17,614 nt of DNA from DATNFP01 sp035606335 (GTDB lineage: Bacteria > Bacteroidota > Bacteroidia > Chitinophagales > Chitinophagaceae). This document shows, one piece after another, positions 1 through 6,733 of the stretch. Where the stretch lies: the NCBI GenBank assembly GCA_035606335.1, contig DATNFP010000212.1, positions 1 to 17,614 on the forward strand, in the 5' to 3' direction. The notes below the pieces were generated by a model. The model was not told the DNA's origin, did no database searches, and saw only the letters and a list, made by a program, of their open reading frames with translations. The translations under genes and the position numbers were made by a program. Every line of letters starts with the position of its first letter. Position 1 is the stretch's first letter.

Positions 1-1048
1 AAACAATATGAATAACATGAGAAAATGATTGGATCTCTTTGTAAATAGTAACATCTACATTTTTATAGTGCTTGCTAAGGTCATTCCGAGCGAGGTCTAC
101 CAGCATTGTATGTTCAGCATTCTCCTTTTTATCGTCTTTTAATTGATCTGCAAGAGATATATCTGTTTGCGTATCACCTGTTCGTCTATAAGTCCCGGCA
201 ATTGGATGTATGCTTGCTTTTCTATTTGTGATCTTTAATTGTGTTTCGGGTGAAGTGCCGAAGAGCCTATAGTCCCCATAATCGAAATAGAACATATAAG
301 GTGATGAATTTATAGACCGCAGTGACCTATAAACATTAAAGTCATCACCATGAAAATCTATTGAAAACTCTCTTGATAATACTATCTGAAAGACATCACC
401 GCGTTTACAGTGTGCTTTCCCTTTCGAAATTATTTTCAGGAAATCGTTATCTGTAGAATCAGAATATTCCGCAGATACAATTTTAAATGGGAAAACAGGC
501 AAACTTTTCCGATTGATCAAGGCTTCAATTTTCTGTAAGCTGTTTTCTTCATTTTCGTCCGTATAAAGTTCAACAAGCTGTAGTTCGTTATTATGGTGAT
601 CAAATATTATCATAAAACGATAAAGACTAAACCGTATATCCGGAATTTGCTTTTCAGATGATGCGTTTGAATCGAGCTTTATATTTTCGAAATATTGTAC
701 GGCGTCAAAATTTATATGTCCCCAGATCCCATTAATTGTTTTGTTATTATCTGTATTTACAGAAAACTGTTTAGCAAAACCCGTGATCTCCTCTATAATA
801 TCAGTATTGTCATCGAGGGTATAAATTCGAGAGCTTTCATTTGGGTATTTTATTTTAACTGTATGCTGTGTTACAACGATACTTGAAATAGGTTGAAAGC
901 ATATATAAGAATAGCCTTTGCTTTTATGCTCGCAACATTCAAACAAAATACTTTCGCTGAAATGCCCCCTGATCTTTAAATAAATACTGACAGGCGTTTC
1001 TGTATCAGCCAAACGCTTTTTAATACGCGTTTTGAACTCAAAACTCAT
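1..1048 (-). CDS. trpE: Anthranilate synthase component I, N-terminal 349 residues (gene cut by window start)
   Basis: This enzyme makes anthranilate from chorismate, using ammonia supplied by the glutamine amidotransferase subunit, as the first committed step of tryptophan synthesis in the cytoplasm. The frame is open from the ATG at 1048 to the window edge, 349 codons without a stop; the family is usually about 460-520 residues. Family landmarks are GDVFQIVLSREF (217-228), SPYMFYFDYGDYRLFGTSPE (249-268), HPIAGTYRRTGD (281-292) and AEHTMLVDLARNDL (311-324), all of the chorismate-binding fold. The N-terminal regulatory region carries LFEC (35-38) where feedback-sensitive enzymes have LLES, and NSSPYMFY where they have NPSPYMFY. 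PabB and MenF are related, but the Trp-rich leader directly upstream strongly favours trpE. Expression is probably controlled by that attenuator. Confidence 0.95.
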   Translation of the reverse strand, partial: MSFEFKTRIKKRLADTETPVSIYLKIRGHFSESILFECCEHKSKGYSYICFQPISSIVVTQHTVKIKYPNESSRIYTLDDNTDIIEEITGFAKQFSVNTDNNKTINGIWGHINFDAVQYFENIKLDSNASSEKQIPDIRFSLYRFMIIFDHHNNELQLVELYTDENEENSLQKIEALINRKSLPVFPFKIVSAEYSDSTDNDFLKIISKGKAHCKRGDVFQIVLSREFSIDFHGDDFNVYRSLRSINSSPYMFYFDYGDYRLFGTSPETQLKITNRKASIHPIAGTYRRTGDTQTDISLADQLKDDKKENAEHTMLVDLARNDLSKHYKNVDVTIYKEIQSFSHVIHIV

Positions 1049-1076
1049 TTTTTGAAAATTTGAAAAGTGTAGAAAT

Positions 1077-1106
1077 AAAAAGGGCCTGCGTGAACAGCAG
1101 GCCCTT
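1077..1106 (-). terminator. trp attenuator: intrinsic terminator in the trpE leader
   Basis: On the minus strand a perfect 10-bp GC-rich stem (AAGGGCCTGC paired with GCAGGCCCTT, loop of 7 nt, 1080-1106) is followed by a U-rich tract. It ends about 28 nt before the trpE ATG, after the leader peptide stop. A terminator in front of a gene and behind a Trp-rich leader ORF is the classic attenuator arrangement. It would also stop read-through from the biotin operon upstream. Confidence 0.92.
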
Positions 1107-1140
1107 GCGGAAATGTCTTAATACAACATTAGCTGTTCGC
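1092..1140 (-). promoter_or_regulatory. Candidate antiterminator of the trp leader
   Basis: The leader RNA segment GAACAGC (1138-1132), which forms the last sense codons of the leader ORF, is exactly complementary to GCTGTTC (1098-1092). The latter occupies the end of the 5' arm and the loop of the terminator hairpin. The two pairings exclude each other. A ribosome stalled at the Trp codons (1164-1159 or 1149-1147) would leave the first segment free to pair, opening the terminator. A ribosome reaching the stop codon would cover it. The pairing is seen in the sequence; the mechanism is inferred from the known trp attenuation logic. Confidence 0.75.
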
Positions 1141-1191
1141 GTTTCGCCATCGTGAAAGCCACCAATATTTATTTGTAGTTGTCGGAGTCAT
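1129..1191 (-). CDS. trpL: trp operon leader peptide, 20 residues
   Basis: This short ORF reads MTPTTTNKYWWLSRWRNANS and then TAA. It has three Trp codons in 20, two in tandem (residues 10-11) and one at 15, preceded by a Tyr codon. It lies between a consensus promoter and an intrinsic terminator ahead of trpE. Its likely job is to sense charged tRNA-Trp: ribosome stalling at the Trp codons decides whether the downstream RNA forms the terminator or the competing pairing. The peptide itself probably has no function after translation. No Shine-Dalgarno is visible upstream of the ATG, which is normal for Bacteroidota. The stop codon lies immediately after the segment able to disrupt the terminator, as attenuation requires. 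Chance is unlikely given the Trp density and the position. Confidence 0.9.
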   Translation of the reverse strand: MTPTTTNKYWWLSRWRNANS

Positions 1192-1221
1192 TGTATTGTG
1201 AGAATATTTCTCTGTTGCGAG

Positions 1222-1252
1222 CAAAACTATAAATAGTTTTTAATTAAACAAA
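1222..1252 (-). promoter_or_regulatory. trp operon promoter, Bacteroidota consensus
   Basis: On the minus strand a -33 box TTTG (1252-1249) is followed after exactly 19 nt by a -7 box TAGTTTTG (1229-1222). Both boxes and the spacing match the TTTG-N19-TAnnTTTG consensus of the Bacteroidota primary sigma factor. Transcription would start near 1215, about 25 nt before the leader peptide ATG at 1191. Confidence 0.8.
1223..1240. repeat. 18-bp perfect dyad overlapping the trp promoter
   Basis: The sequence aaaactat-aa-atagtttt has two 8-bp arms around a 2-bp centre. It covers most of the -7 box and part of the spacer of the trp promoter, where a dimeric repressor could block RNA polymerase. It is too AT-rich and its loop too short to be a convincing terminator. 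The dyad is certain; an operator role is a guess. Confidence 0.35.
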
Positions 1253-1272
1253 AAAAATAATTATCCCTGTTA

Positions 1273-1908
1273 TTACGCAGGATTTAAAACTAACTTTTGC
1301 TGTATTGCTTTAATCCATTTTTCGAATAGTTCCGTTTCAATATCGCAAATAACAGCAGTTAGCGAATGCCATGAGGGATGAAACTCTTCGAGCATTCTTG
1401 TCATTTCTGCTAAGTGGCCTTCTTCTTCTTTTATGATGGATTTAACGTTCACTTTTGAATTGTTTGCAGATAACACATCCTGATAAACGCCGTATAACAG
1501 ATCTGCCCGTACTTCAATGGCGTAAGTAACTAATAGATACGCACCATGCTTCAGCTCTCTTTCAGAAAGTCCAAGATTTGTTTTAAGATAGCGACAAGCA
1601 GCAACATCCAGCTCATGCAGGTAATGATGACTCATAACCGGTGCGAGCAAATATTCAAATGAATAGTCTGGGCAGCTCTCCGGCTTAAGCTTTTCAATTT
1701 GCTTTTTGAGATAATATGCATGGCGTGCTTCTTCTGCAGCATGCTTTAGTACTGTGATATTTGTTTTAACAGGATGTTCGTAACGAGAAATTTTTCTTGC
1801 ACCTGTATTTTCCATCATTGAAAGGCTGTTTAACCACTTGCTATGTAATGCAGGCGATAAAACTATAGTATTGATCAATTCACGTAATTGTTGTTCAGCT
1901 TGTTCCAT
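1273..1908 (-). CDS. Ferritin-like (probable diiron) protein, last gene of the biotin operon
   Basis: I do not recognise a named family. The 211-residue protein looks all-helical, and its acidic/His pairs are arranged as in ferritin-like four-helix diiron proteins: E60-x-x-H63 (in EEARHA), E132 (YAIEVRAD) and E162-x-x-H165 (EEEGHLAEM), with E33 or E44 as a possible first ligand. An extra HHYLHELD stretch lies at 94-101. There is no signal peptide or membrane span, so it is probably cytoplasmic. The start is 14 nt after the bioA stop on the same strand, so it is almost certainly co-transcribed with bioB-F-D-A. Its role could be an oxidative step supplying or protecting a biotin intermediate, or iron or oxygen handling for the BioB clusters. 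Both are guesses. An iron-free helical protein is also possible. Confidence 0.7.
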   Translation of the reverse strand: MEQAEQQLRELINTIVLSPALHSKWLNSLSMMENTGARKISRYEHPVKTNITVLKHAAEEARHAYYLKKQIEKLKPESCPDYSFEYLLAPVMSHHYLHELDVAACRYLKTNLGLSERELKHGAYLLVTYAIEVRADLLYGVYQDVLSANNSKVNVKSIIKEEEGHLAEMTRMLEEFHPSWHSLTAVICDIETELFEKWIKAIQQKLVLNPA

Positions 1909-1922
1909 TTTTTGTTATTACT

Positions 1923-3197
1923 CTATAAAGTTAAAAGCAATTCCTGTATGTGCTTGTAGATATATTGAAGCTCCTCCTGTTTGATGCAGTAAGGTGGGAT
2001 CAGGTATATAATATTTCCCAGCGGTCGCATCAGGATTTTTTTGTCTAAAAAGAACTTATAGATATAATTTCTTCGATTATTGTGGTAAGAAGTGGCTTCT
2101 CCCGTTTTTAACTCGATTGCCAATATAGTACCACGCTGACGCACATCTGCTACTGTTTTATTTGTTTTTATAACTTCTGCAAATGCCACGTGCTGTTCTT
2201 CAATCATTTTTCTTTGCCTGGTGCAATCTTCATGAAGCGTTAAGTCGAGGCTTGCAAGGGCAGCAGCACAGGCTAAGGGATTTGCTGTAAATGAATGGCC
2301 ATGATAGAGTGTTTTGGAAAGGTCGTCGTCGTAGAAGGCATCGAATATATATTGGGCGCAGGCTGTAATACCTAACGGCATGGTGCCGCCTGTGAGCCCT
2401 TTAGACAAACAAACTATATCAGGTGCAGTAGTTATATAATTACATGCGAATAATGATCCTGTTCTGCCGAAGCCTGTCATTACCTCATCGGCAATAATGA
2501 TAGTGTTATATTTTTTGCATAACTGAAAATATTGTTCCATAACTTCAGGCTCGTACATATACATGCCTGCGCTGCCTTGTACTAAAGGCTCCACAATAAA
2601 AGCAGCTACATCGCCTTTTTGCAGTAAAGACTCTAATGCTGCAAGGCTCTCATTTGTTTTTTCTTTGTATGGGAAAGGAATAAAATCTACATCAAAAAGC
2701 TTTTCGTCAAACGATTTGGTAAAAACGCTTCTCGCGCTAACGGCCATTGCGCCAAATGTATCACCATGATAAGCGTTCTCAAGAGCCAGCAATCTTTTGC
2801 GAGGCTTGCCTATGTTTTCCCAATACTGCAAGGACATTTTTAGTGCCACTTCCACAGCTGTAGACCCATTGTCGGAATAAAAAATCTTTTTCTGATCACC
2901 GGGAATTATAGATAGGAGTTTTTCTGCCAATTCAACGGCGGGTGCATGCGTAAATCCTGCAAATATGCAGTGTTCCAGTGTTGTGAGCTGCTCACTTACT
3001 TTTGCTGCAATATGCGGATGACTATGCCCATGCAGGTTTACCCACCATGAAGCTATTGCATCTAGGTACTTATTCCCTTCTTCGTCTATAAGGTAAGCAC
3101 CTTCTCCTTTTACAATTCCAATTGCTTCCGGCCATAACTTCATTGGAGTATATGGGTGCCAAACTACTTTGCTATCTCTTTTTTTAATATCCTGCAT
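1923..3197 (-). CDS. bioA: Adenosylmethionine-8-amino-7-oxononanoate aminotransferase (DAPA synthase)
   Basis: A PLP enzyme that transfers an amino group, normally from S-adenosylmethionine, to 7-keto-8-aminopelargonic acid, giving 7,8-diaminopelargonic acid, the third of the four late biotin steps. At 424 residues it is full length. Visible landmarks are the N-terminal WHPYTPMK (13-20), SWWVNLHGHSHP (50-61), the cofactor phosphate loop NGSTAVE (110-116), NAYHGDT (141-147), the IIADEVMTGFGRTG segment (234-247) with the Asp that contacts the pyridine nitrogen, and the Schiff-base Lys266 in LSKGLTGGTMPLG. The W-rich N-terminus distinguishes BioA from other class III aminotransferases. The start overlaps the end of bioD by 14 nt, which suggests translational coupling. 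The ferritin-like gene follows 14 nt downstream. Confidence 0.96.
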   Translation of the reverse strand: MQDIKKRDSKVVWHPYTPMKLWPEAIGIVKGEGAYLIDEEGNKYLDAIASWWVNLHGHSHPHIAAKVSEQLTTLEHCIFAGFTHAPAVELAEKLLSIIPGDQKKIFYSDNGSTAVEVALKMSLQYWENIGKPRKRLLALENAYHGDTFGAMAVSARSVFTKSFDEKLFDVDFIPFPYKEKTNESLAALESLLQKGDVAAFIVEPLVQGSAGMYMYEPEVMEQYFQLCKKYNTIIIADEVMTGFGRTGSLFACNYITTAPDIVCLSKGLTGGTMPLGITACAQYIFDAFYDDDLSKTLYHGHSFTANPLACAAALASLDLTLHEDCTRQRKMIEEQHVAFAEVIKTNKTVADVRQRGTILAIELKTGEATSYHNNRRNYIYKFFLDKKILMRPLGNIIYLIPPYCIKQEELQYIYKHIQELLLTL

Positions 3198-3828
3198 TTT
3201 TCAGATTTTGTAATAATGAACCTCTAATAATCGCGGCCTGTGCCTTTATTGCGCTGTTATCCAAATTTTCAAAAAAGGGGATGCGAGCTATTATCGGTAC
3301 TTTACTGTATTGCTGAATGTATTGTTCGGATGCGGTATTAGGCTCGCCATTTATTATTAATCCCAATATTTTAATTCCACGATTCTTTAATACTTCTATG
3401 CTTAATAAAGTATGATTGATACTGCCTAAGTAATTTTTTGAGACTAATATTGCGGGCAATTTGTAATGTTGAGTAAAGTCAGCCATAGTTGCGGTATCAG
3501 TCATAGGTGATAGAATCCCTCCAGCAGTTTCTACTAATAACAACTTATTTGTTTCAGGCCATTTGAATTTTGTATAATCAATTTCTACACCATCGATTTC
3601 TGCAGCAGCATGTGGAGACATGGGTTGTGATAATTTTATCGCTTCTTCGTGTACGCGATTTGTGCCATCAGACAATAAGCTTTGTACTAATAAAGAATCA
3701 CTGCTATCCAGGTTGCCCGCCTGTACCGGTTTCCAATAATCAGCATTTAAGGCTTCGGCTATAACTGCTGACGTTATGGTTTTGCCTATATCTGTATGAA
3801 TACCGAGAATGGCAATTGATCTATTCAT
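3184..3828 (-). CDS. bioD: Dethiobiotin synthetase
   Basis: This enzyme closes the ureido ring of dethiobiotin from diaminopelargonate, CO2 and ATP. The 214 residues fit the family length. It begins with a P-loop, GIHTDIGKT (9-17, Lys16 for ATP phosphates), followed by KPVQAG (33-38), where the Lys contacts substrate carbamate, and VETAGG (99-104). Most family members read GTxTxxGKT and VEGAGG, so the Ile-His and the Thr here are small departures. The fold and the catalytic lysines are kept. The ATG overlaps the bioF stop by 4 nt (ATGA type), and its 3' end overlaps bioA by 14 nt. This places it firmly within one transcript and suggests coupled translation. Confidence 0.94.
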   Translation of the reverse strand: MNRSIAILGIHTDIGKTITSAVIAEALNADYWKPVQAGNLDSSDSLLVQSLLSDGTNRVHEEAIKLSQPMSPHAAAEIDGVEIDYTKFKWPETNKLLLVETAGGILSPMTDTATMADFTQHYKLPAILVSKNYLGSINHTLLSIEVLKNRGIKILGLIINGEPNTASEQYIQQYSKVPIIARIPFFENLDNSAIKAQAAIIRGSLLQNLKNAGY

Positions 3829-4961
3829 TTATTATCTGCGTTTAAAACGTCTATTAATTGGTCTATTTGGTCGGTAGTGTTAAAAGCGTGCAGGCATATA
3901 CGCAAGCGCTCGGCTCCCAAAGGAACAGTAGGGTGGAGTATAGGATTTACCTGAAACCCCGCTCTTTGTAATGATGTGGCTGCGGTTGAAGCTTTTGAGT
4001 TATCACCTATTACTAATGCCTGTATGGGACTTATGCTGTCTTTCCATGTGAAAGCTGTTGCCTTTTTTTTTCCTTCACGGAAATGAATTATAAGGTCGTG
4101 AATGGTTTTATTGGAAAAAGTGGGGCTTGATAAATAATTGTAAGCAGCTGTAGTAGATTGTACTGCATGGCCGGGCAGAGCAGTAGTGTAGATAAATGAA
4201 CGGGCGAAATTGATAAGATACTGTTTCAGCATATCGTTTCCCACAACTGCTGCACCATGACATCCCAAGGCTTTACCAAATGTATGTACGCGGGCAAAAA
4301 CTTTTTCCTGTAATCCGAGATTACAAACAACACCTTCGCCTTTTGTTCCAAATATCCCAGTTGCATGAGCTTCATCTACGATAAGAGATGCGTCACAATC
4401 ATTTACAAAAGATGATATTTCCGCGAGCGGAGCAATATCTCCATCCATAGAATAAACGGATTCCACGACAACAATCTGCGGACCTTTGCCTTTTGTTTTA
4501 TTTAGCTTGTCTTTAAGGTCATCAAGATCGTTGTGCCTGAACTTATAATGATTACCAGCCTGGCTAAGACGTATGCCATCTATTATGCTGGCGTGGCATA
4601 ATTCATCATACAGTATCGTAGTATGCCTATTGGCGATGCTTGCCAGCAAACCAATATTAGCATCATAGCCTGAATTAAATAACAAAGCCGCTTCGGCGTG
4701 ATGAAAAGCGGCAATCTGTTTTTCCAATATTTCTGTGGCTTCACTATTACCTGATAAAAGACGGGAACCTGTAGACCCTGTTGTTAAATCTTTGTCTGGT
4801 ATGTTGAGTAATGAGTTCTTTAATATGCCAGTCGTAACAAGCCCCAAATAGTCATTAGAATAAAAATCTACAGGCGAATGTTTTGTCGTTAGCCGCCTTA
4901 GATTACCCAGTTCTTTTCGTTCCTGTAACTTGTTATGTAAATGTTGCTCTACAGGATTCAT
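3825..4961 (-). CDS. bioF: 8-amino-7-oxononanoate synthase (KAPA synthase)
   Basis: A PLP enzyme of the alpha-oxoamine synthase family that condenses L-alanine with pimeloyl-thioester and releases CO2, giving 7-keto-8-aminopelargonate. The 378 residues match the family. Landmarks are FYSNDYLGL (33-41), the GSTGSRLLSGN loop (62-72), His123 in LCHAS, which stacks on the cofactor ring, VDEAHATGIFG (195-205) with the Asp/His pair holding PLP, and the Schiff-base Lys230 in HTFGKALG. Glycine C-acetyltransferase (Kbl) and serine palmitoyltransferase are close relatives. The position between bioB and bioD decides for BioF. It starts 6 nt after the bioB stop. The pimeloyl donor it needs is not made by any recognised gene in this window. 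Confidence 0.95.
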   Translation of the reverse strand: MNPVEQHLHNKLQERKELGNLRRLTTKHSPVDFYSNDYLGLVTTGILKNSLLNIPDKDLTTGSTGSRLLSGNSEATEILEKQIAAFHHAEAALLFNSGYDANIGLLASIANRHTTILYDELCHASIIDGIRLSQAGNHYKFRHNDLDDLKDKLNKTKGKGPQIVVVESVYSMDGDIAPLAEISSFVNDCDASLIVDEAHATGIFGTKGEGVVCNLGLQEKVFARVHTFGKALGCHGAAVVGNDMLKQYLINFARSFIYTTALPGHAVQSTTAAYNYLSSPTFSNKTIHDLIIHFREGKKKATAFTWKDSISPIQALVIGDNSKASTAATSLQRAGFQVNPILHPTVPLGAERLRICLHAFNTTDQIDQLIDVLNADNK

Positions 4962-4967
4962 GATCTA

Positions 4968-5948
4968 TTATTGTTCCATGACTACCTTATCGGCAAAAGC
5001 TGCTTTAGGTGTCAGACCGAGGATACGGAACATTTCCATATCCTGATTATATTCGGGATTAGGTGTAGTTAATAATTTGTCGCCTGCAAAAATAGAATTG
5101 GCTCCTGCCATAAAGCATAATGCCTGCTCTGCTACAGACAACTCTAACCTGCCCGCAGACAAACGCACTGCCGATTTCGGCATCACTATGCGTGCAGTAG
5201 CTACCATACGCACAAGATCATCGAACGGAACGCGGTTATTGTCGCCCAACGGAGTACCTTCTACCGGTACCAATGCATTGATAGGAACAGATTCAGGTTG
5301 TGCAGGTAAATTTGCTAATGTTAACAGCATACCCATACGATCTTCATTTGTCTCCCCTAATCCTATAATGCCACCACTGCATACAGAAATACCTGCTTTT
5401 CTTACATTAGACAATGTTTGCAAGCGGTCGTCGTAAGTGCGGGTAGTGATGATCTCTTTATAATGGGATTCGGAAGTATCTACATTGTGGTTATAGGCAT
5501 ACAAACCAGCATCAGCCAGTCTTTCGGCCTGCTGTTCACTAATCATTCCCAGTGTGCAGCACACTTCCATATCCATGCCATTCACTGCCTTTACCATTTC
5601 TATTACCCTATCGAAATCTCGGTTATTCCTTACTTCTCTCCAGGCAGCTCCCATGCAGAAGCGGGATGCGCCGCCTTCTTTAGCTTTTTGTGCCGCAGAT
5701 ACCACTTCTTCTACATCCATTAAAGCCTGTACCTTAACATCAGTATGATAGCGGGCAGCCTGGGGACAATAAGCACAATCTTCAGGACAGCCACCTGTCT
5801 TTATAGATAGCAAGCTGCTTATTTGCACTTCACCCCATTTATGATTTTGATTATGTACTGTAGCTGATTCTAAAACCAATTGCAATAACGGCTGCTCATA
5901 AATAGCCTGAATCTCACTTAAAGTCCAATTATGACGAACTCCACTCAT
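4968..5948 (-). CDS. bioB: Biotin synthase (radical SAM)
   Basis: The last biotin step: two SAM-derived radicals insert sulphur into dethiobiotin. Counted from the ATG at 5948 the protein has 326 residues. The radical-SAM motif CPEDCAYC gives Cys54, Cys58 and Cys61 for the [4Fe-4S] cluster. The [2Fe-2S] ligands are also visible: Cys in SRFCMGAAWR, Cys in MEVCCTLG, Cys in ISVCSGGI, and Arg in SAVRLSAGR. The frame is open up to an ATG at 6020, but the extra 24 residues are basic and hydrophobic, unlike BioB N-termini, and a candidate promoter falls inside them. MSGVRHNWTLSEI is therefore the better start. It is the first gene of the bio operon, divergent from the LysE-family exporter. Confidence 0.96.
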   Translation of the reverse strand: MSGVRHNWTLSEIQAIYEQPLLQLVLESATVHNQNHKWGEVQISSLLSIKTGGCPEDCAYCPQAARYHTDVKVQALMDVEEVVSAAQKAKEGGASRFCMGAAWREVRNNRDFDRVIEMVKAVNGMDMEVCCTLGMISEQQAERLADAGLYAYNHNVDTSESHYKEIITTRTYDDRLQTLSNVRKAGISVCSGGIIGLGETNEDRMGMLLTLANLPAQPESVPINALVPVEGTPLGDNNRVPFDDLVRMVATARIVMPKSAVRLSAGRLELSVAEQALCFMAGANSIFAGDKLLTTPNPEYNQDMEMFRILGLTPKAAFADKVVMEQ

Positions 5949-5985
5949 TATTAAATATTTTAAAATAAGGTGTTTTTTGACGCGG

Positions 5986-6016
5986 CAAGCTATAACTATT
6001 AGCCATTTTTTACAAA
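5986..6016 (-). promoter_or_regulatory. Tentative biotin operon promoter
   Basis: On the minus strand TTTG (6016-6013) is followed after 19 nt by ATAGCTTG (5993-5986). The spacing and the -33 box match the Bacteroidota consensus; the -7 box matches only in part (CTTG for TTTG, AT for TA). Transcription would begin about 30 nt before the bioB ATG at 5948. No BirA-like or BioR-like operator dyad was found in the 148-bp divergent region. Confidence 0.3.
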
Positions 6017-6096
6017 TCAAATTTTTTGAAGGGACTTATGGAACACTTGATAAAAGGAATTTTTTATTATCTATCTTGTTGAAAAAATAAGTTTTG

Positions 6097-6729
6097 ATGT
6101 TGGATCTGCACCAGATTCTCACGTTTGCAATTGCGGCTTTTCTTATTGTAATAGTTCCAGGTCCCAACATGACTTATTTAATATCATGTGCTATATCGCA
6201 GGGTAAAAAGGGGGCCATTTTCGCATTATTAGGGAGCAATGCTGCACTCCTGACGCTGGGAATCATCACCGGCATGGGGCTTAGCACATTATTGAAATCT
6301 GTACCTGTAATATATGAAGGACTAAAAATAGTGGGCGCCTTTTATCTTTTCTGGCTGGCGTGGAAAGCTATTCAATCAAATAAAAAAGATAAGATCAGCC
6401 CTGTATCAGTTCCACTACATAGTAAGAGCACATTATTTAAAAGAGGATATTTAACTAATTTACTAAATCCTAAATCGGCAGCATTTTACGTAGCAATATT
6501 CCCTGAGTTTTTAAATGTGCATAATGGTTATTTAGTGTTGCAGGGCGCCATGCTGGGGTTGGTACATGCAGTTGTAAGCTTTATTATAAATGGTACTATA
6601 ATACTATTTGTAAGACAAGTAGCATTACGAGTTGGTTCAGGCAATAAATTGCAGACAGTAAAAAAATGGTTAACAGCTTCTATTTTTACTGCTTTTGGTG
6701 TCAGGATGCTACTTCAGAAAAATAACTAA
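6097..6729 (+). CDS. LysE/RhtB-family amino acid exporter
   Basis: A small inner-membrane exporter, 210 residues, typical for the family. It has the N-terminal family signature VIVPGPNMTYLISCAISQGKK (about residues 18-38), a glycine-rich second segment (ALLGSNAALLTLGIITGMGLS), and LTNLLNPKSAAFYVAIFPEF (about 118-137), the conserved loop and helix in the second half. About six membrane spans are visible. Members export amino acids such as lysine, homoserine, threonine or leucine, or related metabolites; the substrate cannot be read from the sequence. An in-frame TTG lies one codon upstream, but the ATG at 6097 is preferred. It is divergent from bioB and converges with the kinase gene, whose stop is only 4 nt away. 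Confidence 0.88.
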   Translation: MLDLHQILTFAIAAFLIVIVPGPNMTYLISCAISQGKKGAIFALLGSNAALLTLGIITGMGLSTLLKSVPVIYEGLKIVGAFYLFWLAWKAIQSNKKDKISPVSVPLHSKSTLFKRGYLTNLLNPKSAAFYVAIFPEFLNVHNGYLVLQGAMLGLVHAVVSFIINGTIILFVRQVALRVGSGNKLQTVKKWLTASIFTAFGVRMLLQKNN

Positions 6730-6733
6730 AACG

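Noticed and set aside
1223..1240. The AT-rich dyad as a terminator for the biotin operon
   Set aside because: The stem is almost all A-T with a 2-nt centre, so it would be unstable. The trp attenuator further downstream is the better transcription stop.
5077..5436. 119-codon plus-strand ORF opposite bioB
   Set aside because: It lies wholly antisense to a well-conserved gene and its translation has no domain character; it is a shadow frame.
5949..6020. N-terminal extension of BioB from an ATG at 6020
   Set aside because: The 24 extra residues are hydrophobic and basic and unlike BioB starts; a candidate promoter lies inside. The internal ATG at 5948 gives a normal-length enzyme.
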